This document shows positions 6,426 through 12,040 of a DNA stretch of 22,990 nt, piece by piece. Origin of the DNA: a virus. Position 1 is the stretch's first letter. Each line of letters opens with the position of its first letter. A model generated the notes under the pieces. The model searched no databases. It was not told the origin of the DNA and was given only the letters and a program-made list of their open reading frames with translations. The DNA lies in the IMG/VR virus record IMGVR_UViG_3300001256_000123, positions 1-22,990 of that record. One strand, written 5' to 3'. A program made the translations under genes and the position numbers.

Positions 6426-6500
6426 GTTTACGCGATGTAGACACGCTGTTACATCGCGTTGTTCGCGTGTAAACAGCGTGTTGTTCGCGTGTAAACATCG
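6426..6500. repeat. 11-bp-phased repeat array B
   Basis: Units start at 6426, 6437, 6448, 6458, 6469, 6480 and 6491, with steps of 11, 11, 10, 11, 11 and 11 bp. GTTACATCGC is the one 10-bp unit, as in array A. GTGTAAACAGC and GTTGTTCGCGT alternate in the right half. The array fills the gap between the DUF5131 and lysin genes on the lysin's upstream side. Confidence 0.8.
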
Positions 6501-6503
6501 CGC

Positions 6504-7322
6504 TTACAAAAGGGACAGTTGCCCTTCTGAAACAGGCGTCTCTGGATATTCCAGCCATTGCTTCCCATCCAAGACATTGCCGCCATCCTTGGGTCTTGGG
6601 CCACCCCACTGCTTAAAGAAGAACGGTACACCGGCATCAGCGCACTGGTCCCGCAGCGATCGCACCCAGTCAATGCGGTCTGGGCGCGGAACCCAGCTCT
6701 TGCTTACCTCATCACGAATCACTAAGGCCCGCTCGGGACATTGCCGTAGGTGGCCACCCGATTCACCACCAGCAATCAGCCAATGGATACCAGCCAGGTT
6801 TAGGCTTGGTAACGCCGACAGCAACGGCTCCGCTGACACGAAGCGAGTTGCCACATCAATATCTCTCAGCAGACGCAAGCGATATTCCGATGTTTTCGCC
6901 GTATCTAGGCTGACACCAAGCCAGACGTTACGCGGCAGGGTTCGGCTGGCGCAGTAGGCCACGGCGACGGCAGGCCGCTTAGTCAGGATTTGGAACTGCA
7001 CTTGTGGCGATCGCCTCATCACATCCAACAGGCGATCACGAGCGGCGTCCATTGTCCCGATGCGTTGATTGAACTCCTGATCAGAGAGGAAAAAGTCCGT
7101 CATCGAGTTGACGAAGACTCGGCTGTTTTCCTTCAATCCCAGCGGCTCATCCAGCTTGTGCCAGCGCCAGGTCAGTTTGAAGCCATTCGGGTAGGCCGGT
7201 GCGCCAAAGCGCTCAGCCAACGTCTTGGCATAGCAGTAGTCACAGCCGAGGCTGACCTCACGACAACCGCTCCAGACGTTCCAGGTTCCATCAGTCCATT
7301 CGATCTTGGTTCTCTTCAACAT
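6504..7322 (-). CDS. DUF5131 family protein (phage Gp37/Gp68), radical-SAM-like
   Basis: 272 aa. The N-terminus IEWTDGTWNVWSGCREVSLG followed by CDYCYA is the family hallmark: C-x6-C-x2-C, suitable for an iron-sulfur cluster as in radical SAM proteins. Further matches are VFVNSMTDFF, QILTKRP, VWLGVS, FVSAEPLL, WLIAGGESG and FFFKQWGG. Relatives are common in phages and prophages, and their substrate is not established. ATG at 7322 is preferred over one nine codons upstream because AGGA lies about 9 nt before it and it sits 1 nt after the integrase stop. The gene is complete. Confidence 0.88.
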   Translation of the reverse strand: MLKRTKIEWTDGTWNVWSGCREVSLGCDYCYAKTLAERFGAPAYPNGFKLTWRWHKLDEPLGLKENSRVFVNSMTDFFLSDQEFNQRIGTMDAARDRLLDVMRRSPQVQFQILTKRPAVAVAYCASRTLPRNVWLGVSLDTAKTSEYRLRLLRDIDVATRFVSAEPLLSALPSLNLAGIHWLIAGGESGGHLRQCPERALVIRDEVSKSWVPRPDRIDWVRSLRDQCADAGVPFFFKQWGGPRPKDGGNVLDGKQWLEYPETPVSEGQLSLL

Positions 7323-7323
7323 C

Positions 7324-7890
7324 TCAATCCTGTAGTGATAAGTTCTCATCAGCAGCGGCCAGCTTCGCGTCTACCAGGCCCTGCTCGACACCCAAATAAT
7401 GCTGCAGGCCACCGAGGGACTTATGGCCTGAGACGCGCATCAGCTCATTCAGTGGCCAGCCCTGCTCATAGAGGTGGGTCAACCGCGATCGCCTAAAGCT
7501 ATGCATGGATACTCCCTGGTAGTCCAGCAGGTCAGCAGCCCGCTTTACCCATTTCTCTACGGCCCGTGCCGTCAGGTGGCCAGTCTTACCATGGCTGGGG
7601 AATAGGTAGCCCCGCTGTGGGAGTCGCGACAAGGTGGCAACCAGGGGTTTGGTGAGGGTCACCTGGCGGGTGGTGCTGGTCTTTGTGTTAGGCGCGGGGA
7701 ACATAAGGTAGCCCCCACGGACATGCTCACCCCGCAGCTGCAGCACTTCACCGATACGGCCAGCGGTCAGGTAACAGACCTCAACCACTCCCCGGTAAGG
7801 GTCACTCATCTCATAGAGCAGCGCCTTTAGCTCGTCCAGCTCCAGAATTGCAGCAGCGCCAGAACGGTTATGCTTCCCCTCACGAGGCAT
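7324..7890 (-). CDS. Tyrosine recombinase (phage integrase), catalytic domain only
   Basis: 188 aa. The catalytic set is visible: Arg in LTAGRIGEVLQL (~46), Lys in the beta-hairpin (NTKTSTTR, ~69), HSFRRSRLTHL (His-x2-Arg, ~130-133), SGHKS (His, ~155) and the Tyr nucleophile in LQHYLGV (~164). Typical phage integrases have 300-400 residues with an N-terminal core-binding (SAM-like) domain. Here only ~20 residues precede the catalytic fold, so DNA binding must be minimal or supplied by another protein. The start overlaps the preceding coiled-coil gene by 11 nt. It would mediate site-specific integration or excision, or dimer resolution. No att site was identified. Confidence 0.88.
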   Translation of the reverse strand: MPREGKHNRSGAAAILELDELKALLYEMSDPYRGVVEVCYLTAGRIGEVLQLRGEHVRGGYLMFPAPNTKTSTTRQVTLTKPLVATLSRLPQRGYLFPSHGKTGHLTARAVEKWVKRAADLLDYQGVSMHSFRRSRLTHLYEQGWPLNELMRVSGHKSLGGLQHYLGVEQGLVDAKLAAADENLSLQD

Positions 7891-8212
7891 CTAATTCAGT
7901 GCGCAGTTGGAGCTTGAGAATCGACATGGTGGACCGTAGCCGTTCAAGCTCGATGTCTTGATAGGCGATCGCTTGGGTCAAAGAAACAGAGTGGGCCAGC
8001 GCCTCCTGATAAGACACATGCTCAGACAATACCAATGCTCGTTTGGCTTTACGGCGCGGTTCGTTCTTTAGGTCGTCGTCGAAGGCGATCACCATGTCAA
8101 CGTCAATCAGCAGCGTGTCTAGATAGTGCTGCAGTCGCTCAAGTTCATACTGAGTTTCTATTTGAGCGGAGCGGAGCTTGTAAATTGCAGCAGGGTAGTC
8201 AATCAGTTTCAT
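7880..8212 (-). CDS. Small coiled-coil protein, unknown function
   Basis: 110 aa, no family recognised. The product is almost wholly helical with heptad-like Leu spacing (KLRSAQIETQYELERLQHYL, then IAYQDIELERLRSTMSILKL) and a charged centre (DDDLKNEPRRKAKRAL). It probably forms dimers or a helical bundle. The start at 8212 lies 10 nt after the upstream stop; a start nine codons earlier would overlap that gene. Its stop overlaps the integrase start by 11 nt. As the short integrase lacks an N-terminal domain, a coupled helical partner here is interesting, but an interaction is only conjecture. Confidence 0.6.
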   Translation of the reverse strand: MKLIDYPAAIYKLRSAQIETQYELERLQHYLDTLLIDVDMVIAFDDDLKNEPRRKAKRALVLSEHVSYQEALAHSVSLTQAIAYQDIELERLRSTMSILKLQLRTELDAS

Positions 8213-8222
8213 CGGTTCAGTT

Positions 8223-8837
8223 TTATAGCGTAAATTCAATCACCCAGATGAGCGGGTTCTCCTCCCAGGCGTAGCCGCGTTTGGCGTTGATGCCATCCCA
8301 CAGCTCAGCAAAAATCTCGCGAGGGGAGCGATCGCCATCTAGGGTGATGCCCTCGGCGATCGCGTCAGCATCACTGATATCTTGCAGGTACTCTTGCCGG
8401 ACATCGGCCACGGCAAGCCAGTAGCGAGTAAGCACCTTGGGCATAAAGATCGATGGTCTCCACTTTGTTGGGAGCAAATCATCAGGAGACGGTGGCGTCT
8501 CCGCATTCAGGCATTCATCTGACAGCTGCCTCCACACCTCATGGGCGCGATCATCATAGTCATCGTTCGGCCATAGCTGATCAGCACTGAGGGAGCGGAG
8601 CGAGTCGTCTGCTCGGTACTGAACAGTCATCTGAGTAAAATCCTCGTCCCACTGGCAGATGCGCCAGGTTTCTCTCACCCACAAGCGATCGCCCTTGCGG
8701 CATCTAGTGGATAGGCGGCGCGTCTGCCGCTTGCTGCCGTCAGCGATCGCCCGGACCATTTCACTTTTGAACAGCTGTGGGCGATCGCAGGGAGTGTCAG
8801 GGCCTAAAAATAGCGCTAGCTGTTGACTAGACATCAT
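8223..8837 (-). CDS. Phage ASCH/PUA-like domain protein
   Basis: 204 aa from the first of two adjacent ATGs (8837 or 8834). The sequence follows the phage ASCH-type pattern: LFKSEMVRAIADGSKRQTRR at ~24-43, GDRLWVRETW, WRPSIFMPKVLTRYWLAVAD, QDISDADAIAEGI, and the closing FAELWDGINAKRGY with NPLIWVIEF. Such domains are PUA-related beta barrels thought to bind RNA; relatives occur in many phages with unknown roles. The start overlaps the preceding 52-aa gene by 11 nt. The gene is complete, with all block motifs in order. Confidence 0.8.
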   Translation of the reverse strand: MMSSQQLALFLGPDTPCDRPQLFKSEMVRAIADGSKRQTRRLSTRCRKGDRLWVRETWRICQWDEDFTQMTVQYRADDSLRSLSADQLWPNDDYDDRAHEVWRQLSDECLNAETPPSPDDLLPTKWRPSIFMPKVLTRYWLAVADVRQEYLQDISDADAIAEGITLDGDRSPREIFAELWDGINAKRGYAWEENPLIWVIEFTL

Positions 8838-8985
8838 CTGATAGCTCAGTGGCAGGAGCGAGCTTATCATCCACCAAGAGTGCCATCCTAGCCACGTCAC
8901 CAAGAACAATGTCGCCAGAGTCAGGATTGGCGATCGCCTCCAATGCCAAACGGAGACCTTTAATTCGGATGGCTTTATTGTCCAT
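8827..8985 (-). CDS. 52-aa small acidic protein, first gene of the leftward early block
   Basis: Begins MDNKAIRIKGLRLALEAIAN and continues through two probable helices (GDIVLGDVARMALLVDD) to DDV. It is too short to place in a family. The start has TAGG about 10 nt upstream. The stop lies within the overlapping start of the ASCH gene (GATGATGTCTAG), a coupling typical of this genome. It contains an in-frame HIP1 site that encodes AIA. It directly follows the divergent control region, so it is the promoter-proximal gene for ASCH, integrase and DUF5131. Function unknown. Confidence 0.55.
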   Translation of the reverse strand: MDNKAIRIKGLRLALEAIANPDSGDIVLGDVARMALLVDDKLAPATELSDDV

Positions 8986-9201
8986 ATGTCAATACCTATT
9001 ACTGCTATCTTCTAGCGTTCGTCTTTTGTAATTTCACGAACAGTCTAGCAGCAGTTCAGACGTTTGGGTGGGGGGTAAGCATGGCCATCTTTTCTTATTG
9101 GAAAAGAATAGGGCTTATTGCGAAAACAATGTTGTCTGGGATAACAGTGGCCACTTGGGGCATTCTGTAGCCAAGGTCAACAAAGTTAACAAAAGATAAC
9201 A
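8986..9201. promoter_or_regulatory. Divergent control region with operator-like repeats
   Basis: This region lies between the leftward block and the rightward RHH/Cas1-like operon. It holds an inverted repeat GTTCGT-N13-ACGAAC (9017-9041), a hairpin TCTTTTC-N6-GAAAAGA (9088-9107), and the direct repeat GATAACAGTGGC (9139-9151 region and about 9195-9206). A TAACA-rich stretch just before the RHH start (9181-9200) reads as successive ~10-bp near-repeats. These are suitable autoregulatory sites for the RHH protein. A 29-codon open frame at 9081-9170 with a G-rich leader also exists but is not called. Confidence 0.5.
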
Positions 9202-9432
9202 GTGGCACAGCAACCCATGATTGGAACGCGCATACCATCTGAATGGCGCGCCGAGATCGAGGCCAGGGCGAAGCGAAGCGGACGAAACGTGTCTCAAATC
9301 CTACACGAGGCGATCGCTGTCTATCTGGGGGAAGAAAGCGGCACCACGCTGGTAGGCCGTGTCGAAGGGATAGACGGACGCTTACAGGCACTAGAGCGCC
9401 AGATATCCGCCCTCAAGGCACTCATCCAATAG
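9202..9432 (+). CDS. Ribbon-helix-helix (CopG/Arc-type) regulator with C-terminal coiled coil
   Basis: 76 aa from GTG at 9202; ATG at 9217 (starting MIGTRIP) is an equally possible start. MIGTRIPSEWRAEIEARAKR begins with the DNA-reading beta strand, and SGRNVSQILHEAIAVYLGE supplies helix 2, as in CopG-type dimers. The last ~25 residues (VEGIDGRLQALERQISALKA) are a heptad coiled coil, probably for oligomerisation. RHH proteins usually repress their own operon, and TAACA repeats overlap this start. It heads a three-gene operon with a zinc-ribbon gene 1 nt later and the Cas1-like gene after that. Confidence 0.8.
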   Translation: MAQQPMIGTRIPSEWRAEIEARAKRSGRNVSQILHEAIAVYLGEESGTTLVGRVEGIDGRLQALERQISALKALIQ

Positions 9433-9433
9433 A

Positions 9434-9628
9434 ATGCCCAGTCGCAAGAATATCTGCGGGGATTGCTCAAAACCCCTACACTCAGACGGGAAGACCAACT
9501 GGGCACAGTCACTGATCATCGACAGTGCAGGCAGTTTTAGACAGACCTATCGGTTCGTAAAGTGGGTCCATCTCGTCTGCCCTGATGACGAAGACGACGA
9601 TGAAGAGTCCGCAGGGCAAGCAGTCTGA
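9434..9628 (+). CDS. Small zinc-ribbon-like protein with acidic tail
   Basis: 64 aa, starting one base after the RHH stop. Cys8-x2-Cys11 near the start and His46-x2-Cys49 (WVHLVCP) make a plausible four-ligand zinc site. Between them is a probable beta sheet (SLIIDSAGSFRQTYRFVKW). The tail is strongly acidic (DDEDDDEES). The family is not recognised. Acidic zinc-ribbon proteins of this size often bind other proteins or mimic DNA, but this is speculation. It lies between the RHH regulator and the Cas1-like gene and so may be a partner of the latter. Confidence 0.65.
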   Translation: MPSRKNICGDCSKPLHSDGKTNWAQSLIIDSAGSFRQTYRFVKWVHLVCPDDEDDDEESAGQAV

Positions 9629-9643
9629 CCCACATTCAGCGAG

Positions 9644-9657
9644 GTCCTTTTTTACAC
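9644..9657 (+). promoter_or_regulatory. GTCCTTTTTTACAC site 2 (abuts the Cas1-like start codon)
   Basis: Exact 14-mer directly followed by ATGATG of the Cas1-like gene. The preceding GAGG, together with the motif, occupies the place of the ribosome-binding site, so the site may act on translation or transcript processing as well as transcription. Confidence 0.7.
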
Positions 9658-10404
9658 ATGATGGGACATATAAGCTATCAGCAGTCAAAGCTTCTGAGGA
9701 GTCAATACTCAATTAGTGAGGCCGCAAGGCTTGAGCTTTGCAGGTCGCTGGTAGAGGCTAGGTCACGACACATGTCCAATCTTCTAGGGCATCGGCAACG
9801 CAACGGGAGCGGTGACTGCTCAGACGTGATTACTGATATCAGGCAGGCCCGTAAAGCTATAAAGCGAAAGCAGTCCACGCCAGAGTTGATTGGCCTCATG
9901 GGGGCGATCGCTAACCAGTATTACGGCAGACTCGCGCAGCAGAGCCGGTGGACACTAGGAAGCCGCAAGGGTGCCGAGCCATTCAATACCCTGATTAGGT
10001 TCTGCTGTGGACAGCTAGAGTTGCAGTACCTGAACGCACTGCAGGACGCCGGTTTAGACCCCTGGTGCGGCTGCTTTTTAGGCGATCGCTACAATAGGCC
10101 GACGCTGGCAGCTGAACTAAGCTGGGCCTTGCGCCCAACAGTGGCGGAGGGTTTCGCCATCGCTGCCATCAACAGAGGGCAGGTGACTCTCAAAGACTTT
10201 GAGGAAGGAGCCGTGATGGTCGAGGAGGCAGCGGCCAGGCTTAGGAAGTCGCTAAGCAAACGACTAGACGAACGTGTGAGATACCGATTCGCCAGCACCC
10301 AGGAGGGAGCAAAAATGACATACAACGAGGCGATCGCCGCACAGGTACAGGAGTTTATAGGATTCTGCGGCGGCCAAACATTCAGGCCAGCTTGGTTTGG
10401 GTGA
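9658..10404 (+). CDS. Cas1 homologue, catalytically inactive, lacking the N-terminal beta domain
   Basis: 248 aa, against ~320-340 for CRISPR Cas1. From residue ~11 it follows the helical Cas1 domain: KLLRSQYSISEAARLELCRS (like the conserved R-x-QY block before the first long helix), LVEARSRHMSNLL, PELIGLMGAIANQYYGRL (the LxGIEGxAxxxYw block), Asn110 in FNTLIRFC, NALQDAGLDPWCGCFLGDR (the AGLDPxxGFLH block), RPTLAAELSWALRPTV (the SLAxDLMExFRP block), and LSKRLDERVRYR. Every catalytic position differs: Glu to Met81, His to Gly142, Asp to Glu153, second acidic to Trp156. Metal-dependent integration is therefore unlikely. No cas2, other cas gene or array is in the window. It is the third gene of an RHH/zinc-ribbon operon. 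Possible roles are a structural DNA-binding protein or interference with host spacer acquisition. Confidence 0.8.
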   Translation: MMGHISYQQSKLLRSQYSISEAARLELCRSLVEARSRHMSNLLGHRQRNGSGDCSDVITDIRQARKAIKRKQSTPELIGLMGAIANQYYGRLAQQSRWTLGSRKGAEPFNTLIRFCCGQLELQYLNALQDAGLDPWCGCFLGDRYNRPTLAAELSWALRPTVAEGFAIAAINRGQVTLKDFEEGAVMVEEAAARLRKSLSKRLDERVRYRFASTQEGAKMTYNEAIAAQVQEFIGFCGGQTFRPAWFG

Positions 10405-10405
10405 A

Positions 10406-10419
10406 GTCCTTTTTTACAC
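10406..10419 (+). promoter_or_regulatory. GTCCTTTTTTACAC site 3 (just after the Cas1-like stop)
   Basis: Exact 14-mer beginning 2 nt after the TGA of the Cas1-like gene, in the same orientation as site 2, so the gene is bracketed by two identical copies. Confidence 0.7.
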
Positions 10420-10510
10420 AAAAATGTGGAGCACCAGGGGAACCCAGAGAGTCATTCTCCTTTGAAAAGTTAGAGCCAAGCTATTACATAGTTTGTCACT
10501 TAACAAATTC

Positions 10511-10539
10511 TTGCTCATTAGCTTGCAATCATGTATGCT
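10511..10539 (+). promoter_or_regulatory. Likely sigma70-type promoter for the Rad52-like operon
   Basis: TTGCTC (10511-10516) and TATGCT (10534-10539) are separated by 17 nt, 30 nt upstream of the first gene. A small inverted repeat ATGC-N5-GCAT overlaps the -10 box and could be an operator. The rest of 10420-10568 shows no gene. Confidence 0.5.
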
Positions 10540-10568
10540 AGTTGCATAGCGTTACAAGGCATTAAATA

Positions 10569-10865
10569 ATGCAGCAAGTAGTTACACGTGACCCACCAAT
10601 GGCTAAAGCAGAACCCAAGGATGCCAATATCTCAATCGCAGAGTTTTGGCCCGTTGACCGCGACGGCAACGAGCGCTCTATTAACTCATTAATAGAGGAG
10701 TTCAAGGGGACGGAATACCAGGTATCCCCATCAACTCTACGGTCTGCCAAGGCGGGAATGTTAAGCAGAACACTAGTCAAAAATCTGCCAATTCTCACTG
10801 CACTGTGCAGCAAATGGAGCGGTAGAAAAGTATCGCTAGAGGAGTTAATTATCTACGATGACTAA
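10569..10865 (+). CDS. Unrecognised 98-aa protein, possible DNA-binding regulator
   Basis: AAGG lies about 10 nt before the ATG at 10569; ATG at 10599 (MAKAEPK) is an alternative. The protein has a polar start, then SINSLIEEFKGTEYQVSPST and LRSAKAGMLSRTLVKNLPIL, a helix-turn-helix-like succession. The C-terminal helix ends VSLEELIIYDD. I cannot name a family. The stop overlaps the next start (ATGACTAA), so it is coupled to the Rad52-like gene and shares its promoter. A regulator or a small recombination partner would both fit. Confidence 0.6.
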   Translation: MQQVVTRDPPMAKAEPKDANISIAEFWPVDRDGNERSINSLIEEFKGTEYQVSPSTLRSAKAGMLSRTLVKNLPILTALCSKWSGRKVSLEELIIYDD

Positions 10866-11442
10866 ATCTACGATGACTACTAATCTGGACAACGTTAGAC
10901 CTATCACCCCAAGAGCTGTAGACACAGGAGTAAGCAGGCCCACAAAACCGGGAGAGTGGTCCATTGACCAAATCATCTCTGCACTAAGCAGAGACATTCC
11001 AACTTGGCTGACCAAATCCAAGGAGAAGGGAGGAGCGACAATTGAGTTTGTGCCCTGGTATAGGGTGTCTAGGCTGATGGACAAATACGCTCCGGGATGG
11101 ACCTGGGAGATAACAAACGTGAGCCTCAGCAGCGATCGCATCTTTGTTACGGGGCGCTTGTCCATCCCAGCCGCCGAGGGCACAGTCTATAGGGAGGCCA
11201 TGGGTAGCGAGTGCCTGAAGGTCGAAAAGCCTATCAGGATTGAGACCAACGGCCGGGCGAAAGAATACCTACGAGAGCCTGTTACAAATCGGGTTGTCAC
11301 AGAGCCAGCAGAAATACCATACGGCGACCCAGCCACAAACTCGGAATCAATGGCATTTCGCCGCTGTGCAGCCCGATTTGGGTTTGGCCTCTCATCGTAC
11401 GAGAAAGGTAAAATCCCCAGCAACTTTTATAGGACGTTTTGA
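10858..11442 (+). CDS. Rad52/Rad22-like single-strand annealing protein
   Basis: 194 aa. The region ~25-95 contains IISALSRDIPTWLTKSKEKG and IEFVPWYRVSRLMDKYAPGW, followed by TWEITNVSLSSDRIFVTGRL. This is the strand-helix pattern of Rad52-type proteins, in which a hairpin around a conserved W/Y precedes the DNA-binding helix. Residues ~160-185 (TNSESMAFRRCAARFGFGLSSYEK) match the family's D/S-x-x-A-x-R-R-x-A-x-x-x-G-x-G-L-x-x-Y helix. Such proteins anneal complementary single strands in phage recombination. The start at 10858 overlaps the preceding stop; ATG at 10873 is possible. The gene ends at a TGATG seam with the next gene. Confidence 0.72.
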   Translation: MTKSTMTTNLDNVRPITPRAVDTGVSRPTKPGEWSIDQIISALSRDIPTWLTKSKEKGGATIEFVPWYRVSRLMDKYAPGWTWEITNVSLSSDRIFVTGRLSIPAAEGTVYREAMGSECLKVEKPIRIETNGRAKEYLREPVTNRVVTEPAEIPYGDPATNSESMAFRRCAARFGFGLSSYEKGKIPSNFYRTF

Positions 11443-11795
11443 TGAGTAACCAAAAAGCTTTTAGAGATGGGGTTTTGGCTGTGGGCCTATCGGCCCTGAT
11501 AGCCCGTGCAACAAGGGAGGCAGAGACGAGCGAGAAATGCATACTGCTAGACAATAGCCTACTCGGGAGCGCCTTGATGGCCCTTAAGGCCATCGACGCA
11601 TTTGAGCTAACGGAGAGCATTGTCCATCTTTATACCTCTGTAGGGGTCGCAGGAAAGAATAACTTGATAGCCATATCCGTTATGCCAGCAAGTTTGGGGC
11701 AAGAGGGCATGAAGAGGGTCGATGTATTTGAATGCCCATACACCATAGATAACTACGAAGAGGAGTTAATCATATCAAATCTAAAAGACTTGTAG
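11442..11795 (+). CDS. Unrecognised 117-aa protein coupled to the Rad52-like gene
   Basis: ATG at 11442 overlaps the TGA of the annealing protein (TGATG). The sequence is helical at first (FRDGVLAVGLSALIARATRE, then LLGSALMALKAIDAFELTES), then strand-rich (NLIAISVMPASLG, RVDVFECPY), and ends acidic. No motif identifies a function and there is no membrane helix. Tight coupling suggests an accessory factor of recombination or replication. The third gene of a rightward operon, it is followed by a 197-nt gap with site 4 and two hairpins. Confidence 0.6.
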   Translation: MSNQKAFRDGVLAVGLSALIARATREAETSEKCILLDNSLLGSALMALKAIDAFELTESIVHLYTSVGVAGKNNLIAISVMPASLGQEGMKRVDVFECPYTIDNYEEELIISNLKDL

Positions 11796-11804
11796 CCCAA
11801 TACA

Positions 11805-11817
11805 TCCGTTTTTACAC
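11805..11817 (+). promoter_or_regulatory. Variant of the GTCCTTTTTTACAC site (site 4)
   Basis: TCCGTTTTTACAC, one substitution from the 13-bp core, 9 nt after the preceding stop and in the same orientation as sites 2 and 3. Confidence 0.55.
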
Positions 11818-11835
11818 ACATAAGGACCAGACGGT

Positions 11836-11865
11836 CAACCGCAAGTATACGTGTTTATGCGGTTG
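11836..11865. other. Hairpin with 8-bp stem in leader of the next operon
   Basis: CAACCGCA (11836-11843) pairs perfectly with TGCGGTTG (11858-11865) around a 14-nt loop. No T tract follows, so it is more likely an RNA element or operator than a terminator. Confidence 0.5.
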
Positions 11866-11879
11866 AGAGGGACAGATAG

Positions 11880-12040
11880 GTGAAGGATTCCCGGATGTTT
11901 TGGGCATTCATTAATCAGAATCTAAAAGCGAGAGGGGACGGCCCATCACAGCCATCCCCTCTCAAAAAACCAGCTTTACCAGGTGCCAATTTATGCTCTC
12001 AGCTTATCACAATTCAATTCCCTGCTGCAGAATATTGAGA
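11880..12040 (+). CDS. Possible 52-aa leader ORF, GTG start (weak)
   Basis: An open frame beginning KDSRMFWAFINQNLKARGDG has an AGGGACAG leader. It spans the 11930-11963 hairpin and overlaps the next gene by 48 nt. The first 30 residues look protein-like and the remainder does not. It may be a leader peptide or chance; reported only because the gap otherwise has no gene. Confidence 0.25.
11930..11963. other. Strong 12-of-13-bp hairpin before the second early operon
   Basis: GAGAGGGGACGGC (11930-11942) pairs with GCCATCCCCTCTC (11951-11963) with one mismatch and an 8-nt loop. A run of A, not T, follows on the plus strand, so it does not look like a plus-strand intrinsic terminator. TTTTA follows on the minus strand. 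It ends 29 nt before the next start codon and could be a transcript-processing or stability element. Confidence 0.6.

Noticed and set aside
6340-6957. 205-codon plus-strand frame
   Set aside because: It runs through repeat array B and antisense to the DUF5131 gene; no protein features.
6990-7496. 168-codon plus-strand frame
   Set aside because: Antisense to the DUF5131 and integrase genes, both of which carry clear family motifs.
9081-9170. 29-codon frame starting MAIFSYWKRIGL with a G-rich leader
   Set aside because: Membrane-peptide-like but too short, and it overlaps operator-like repeats; mentioned in the control-region entry only.
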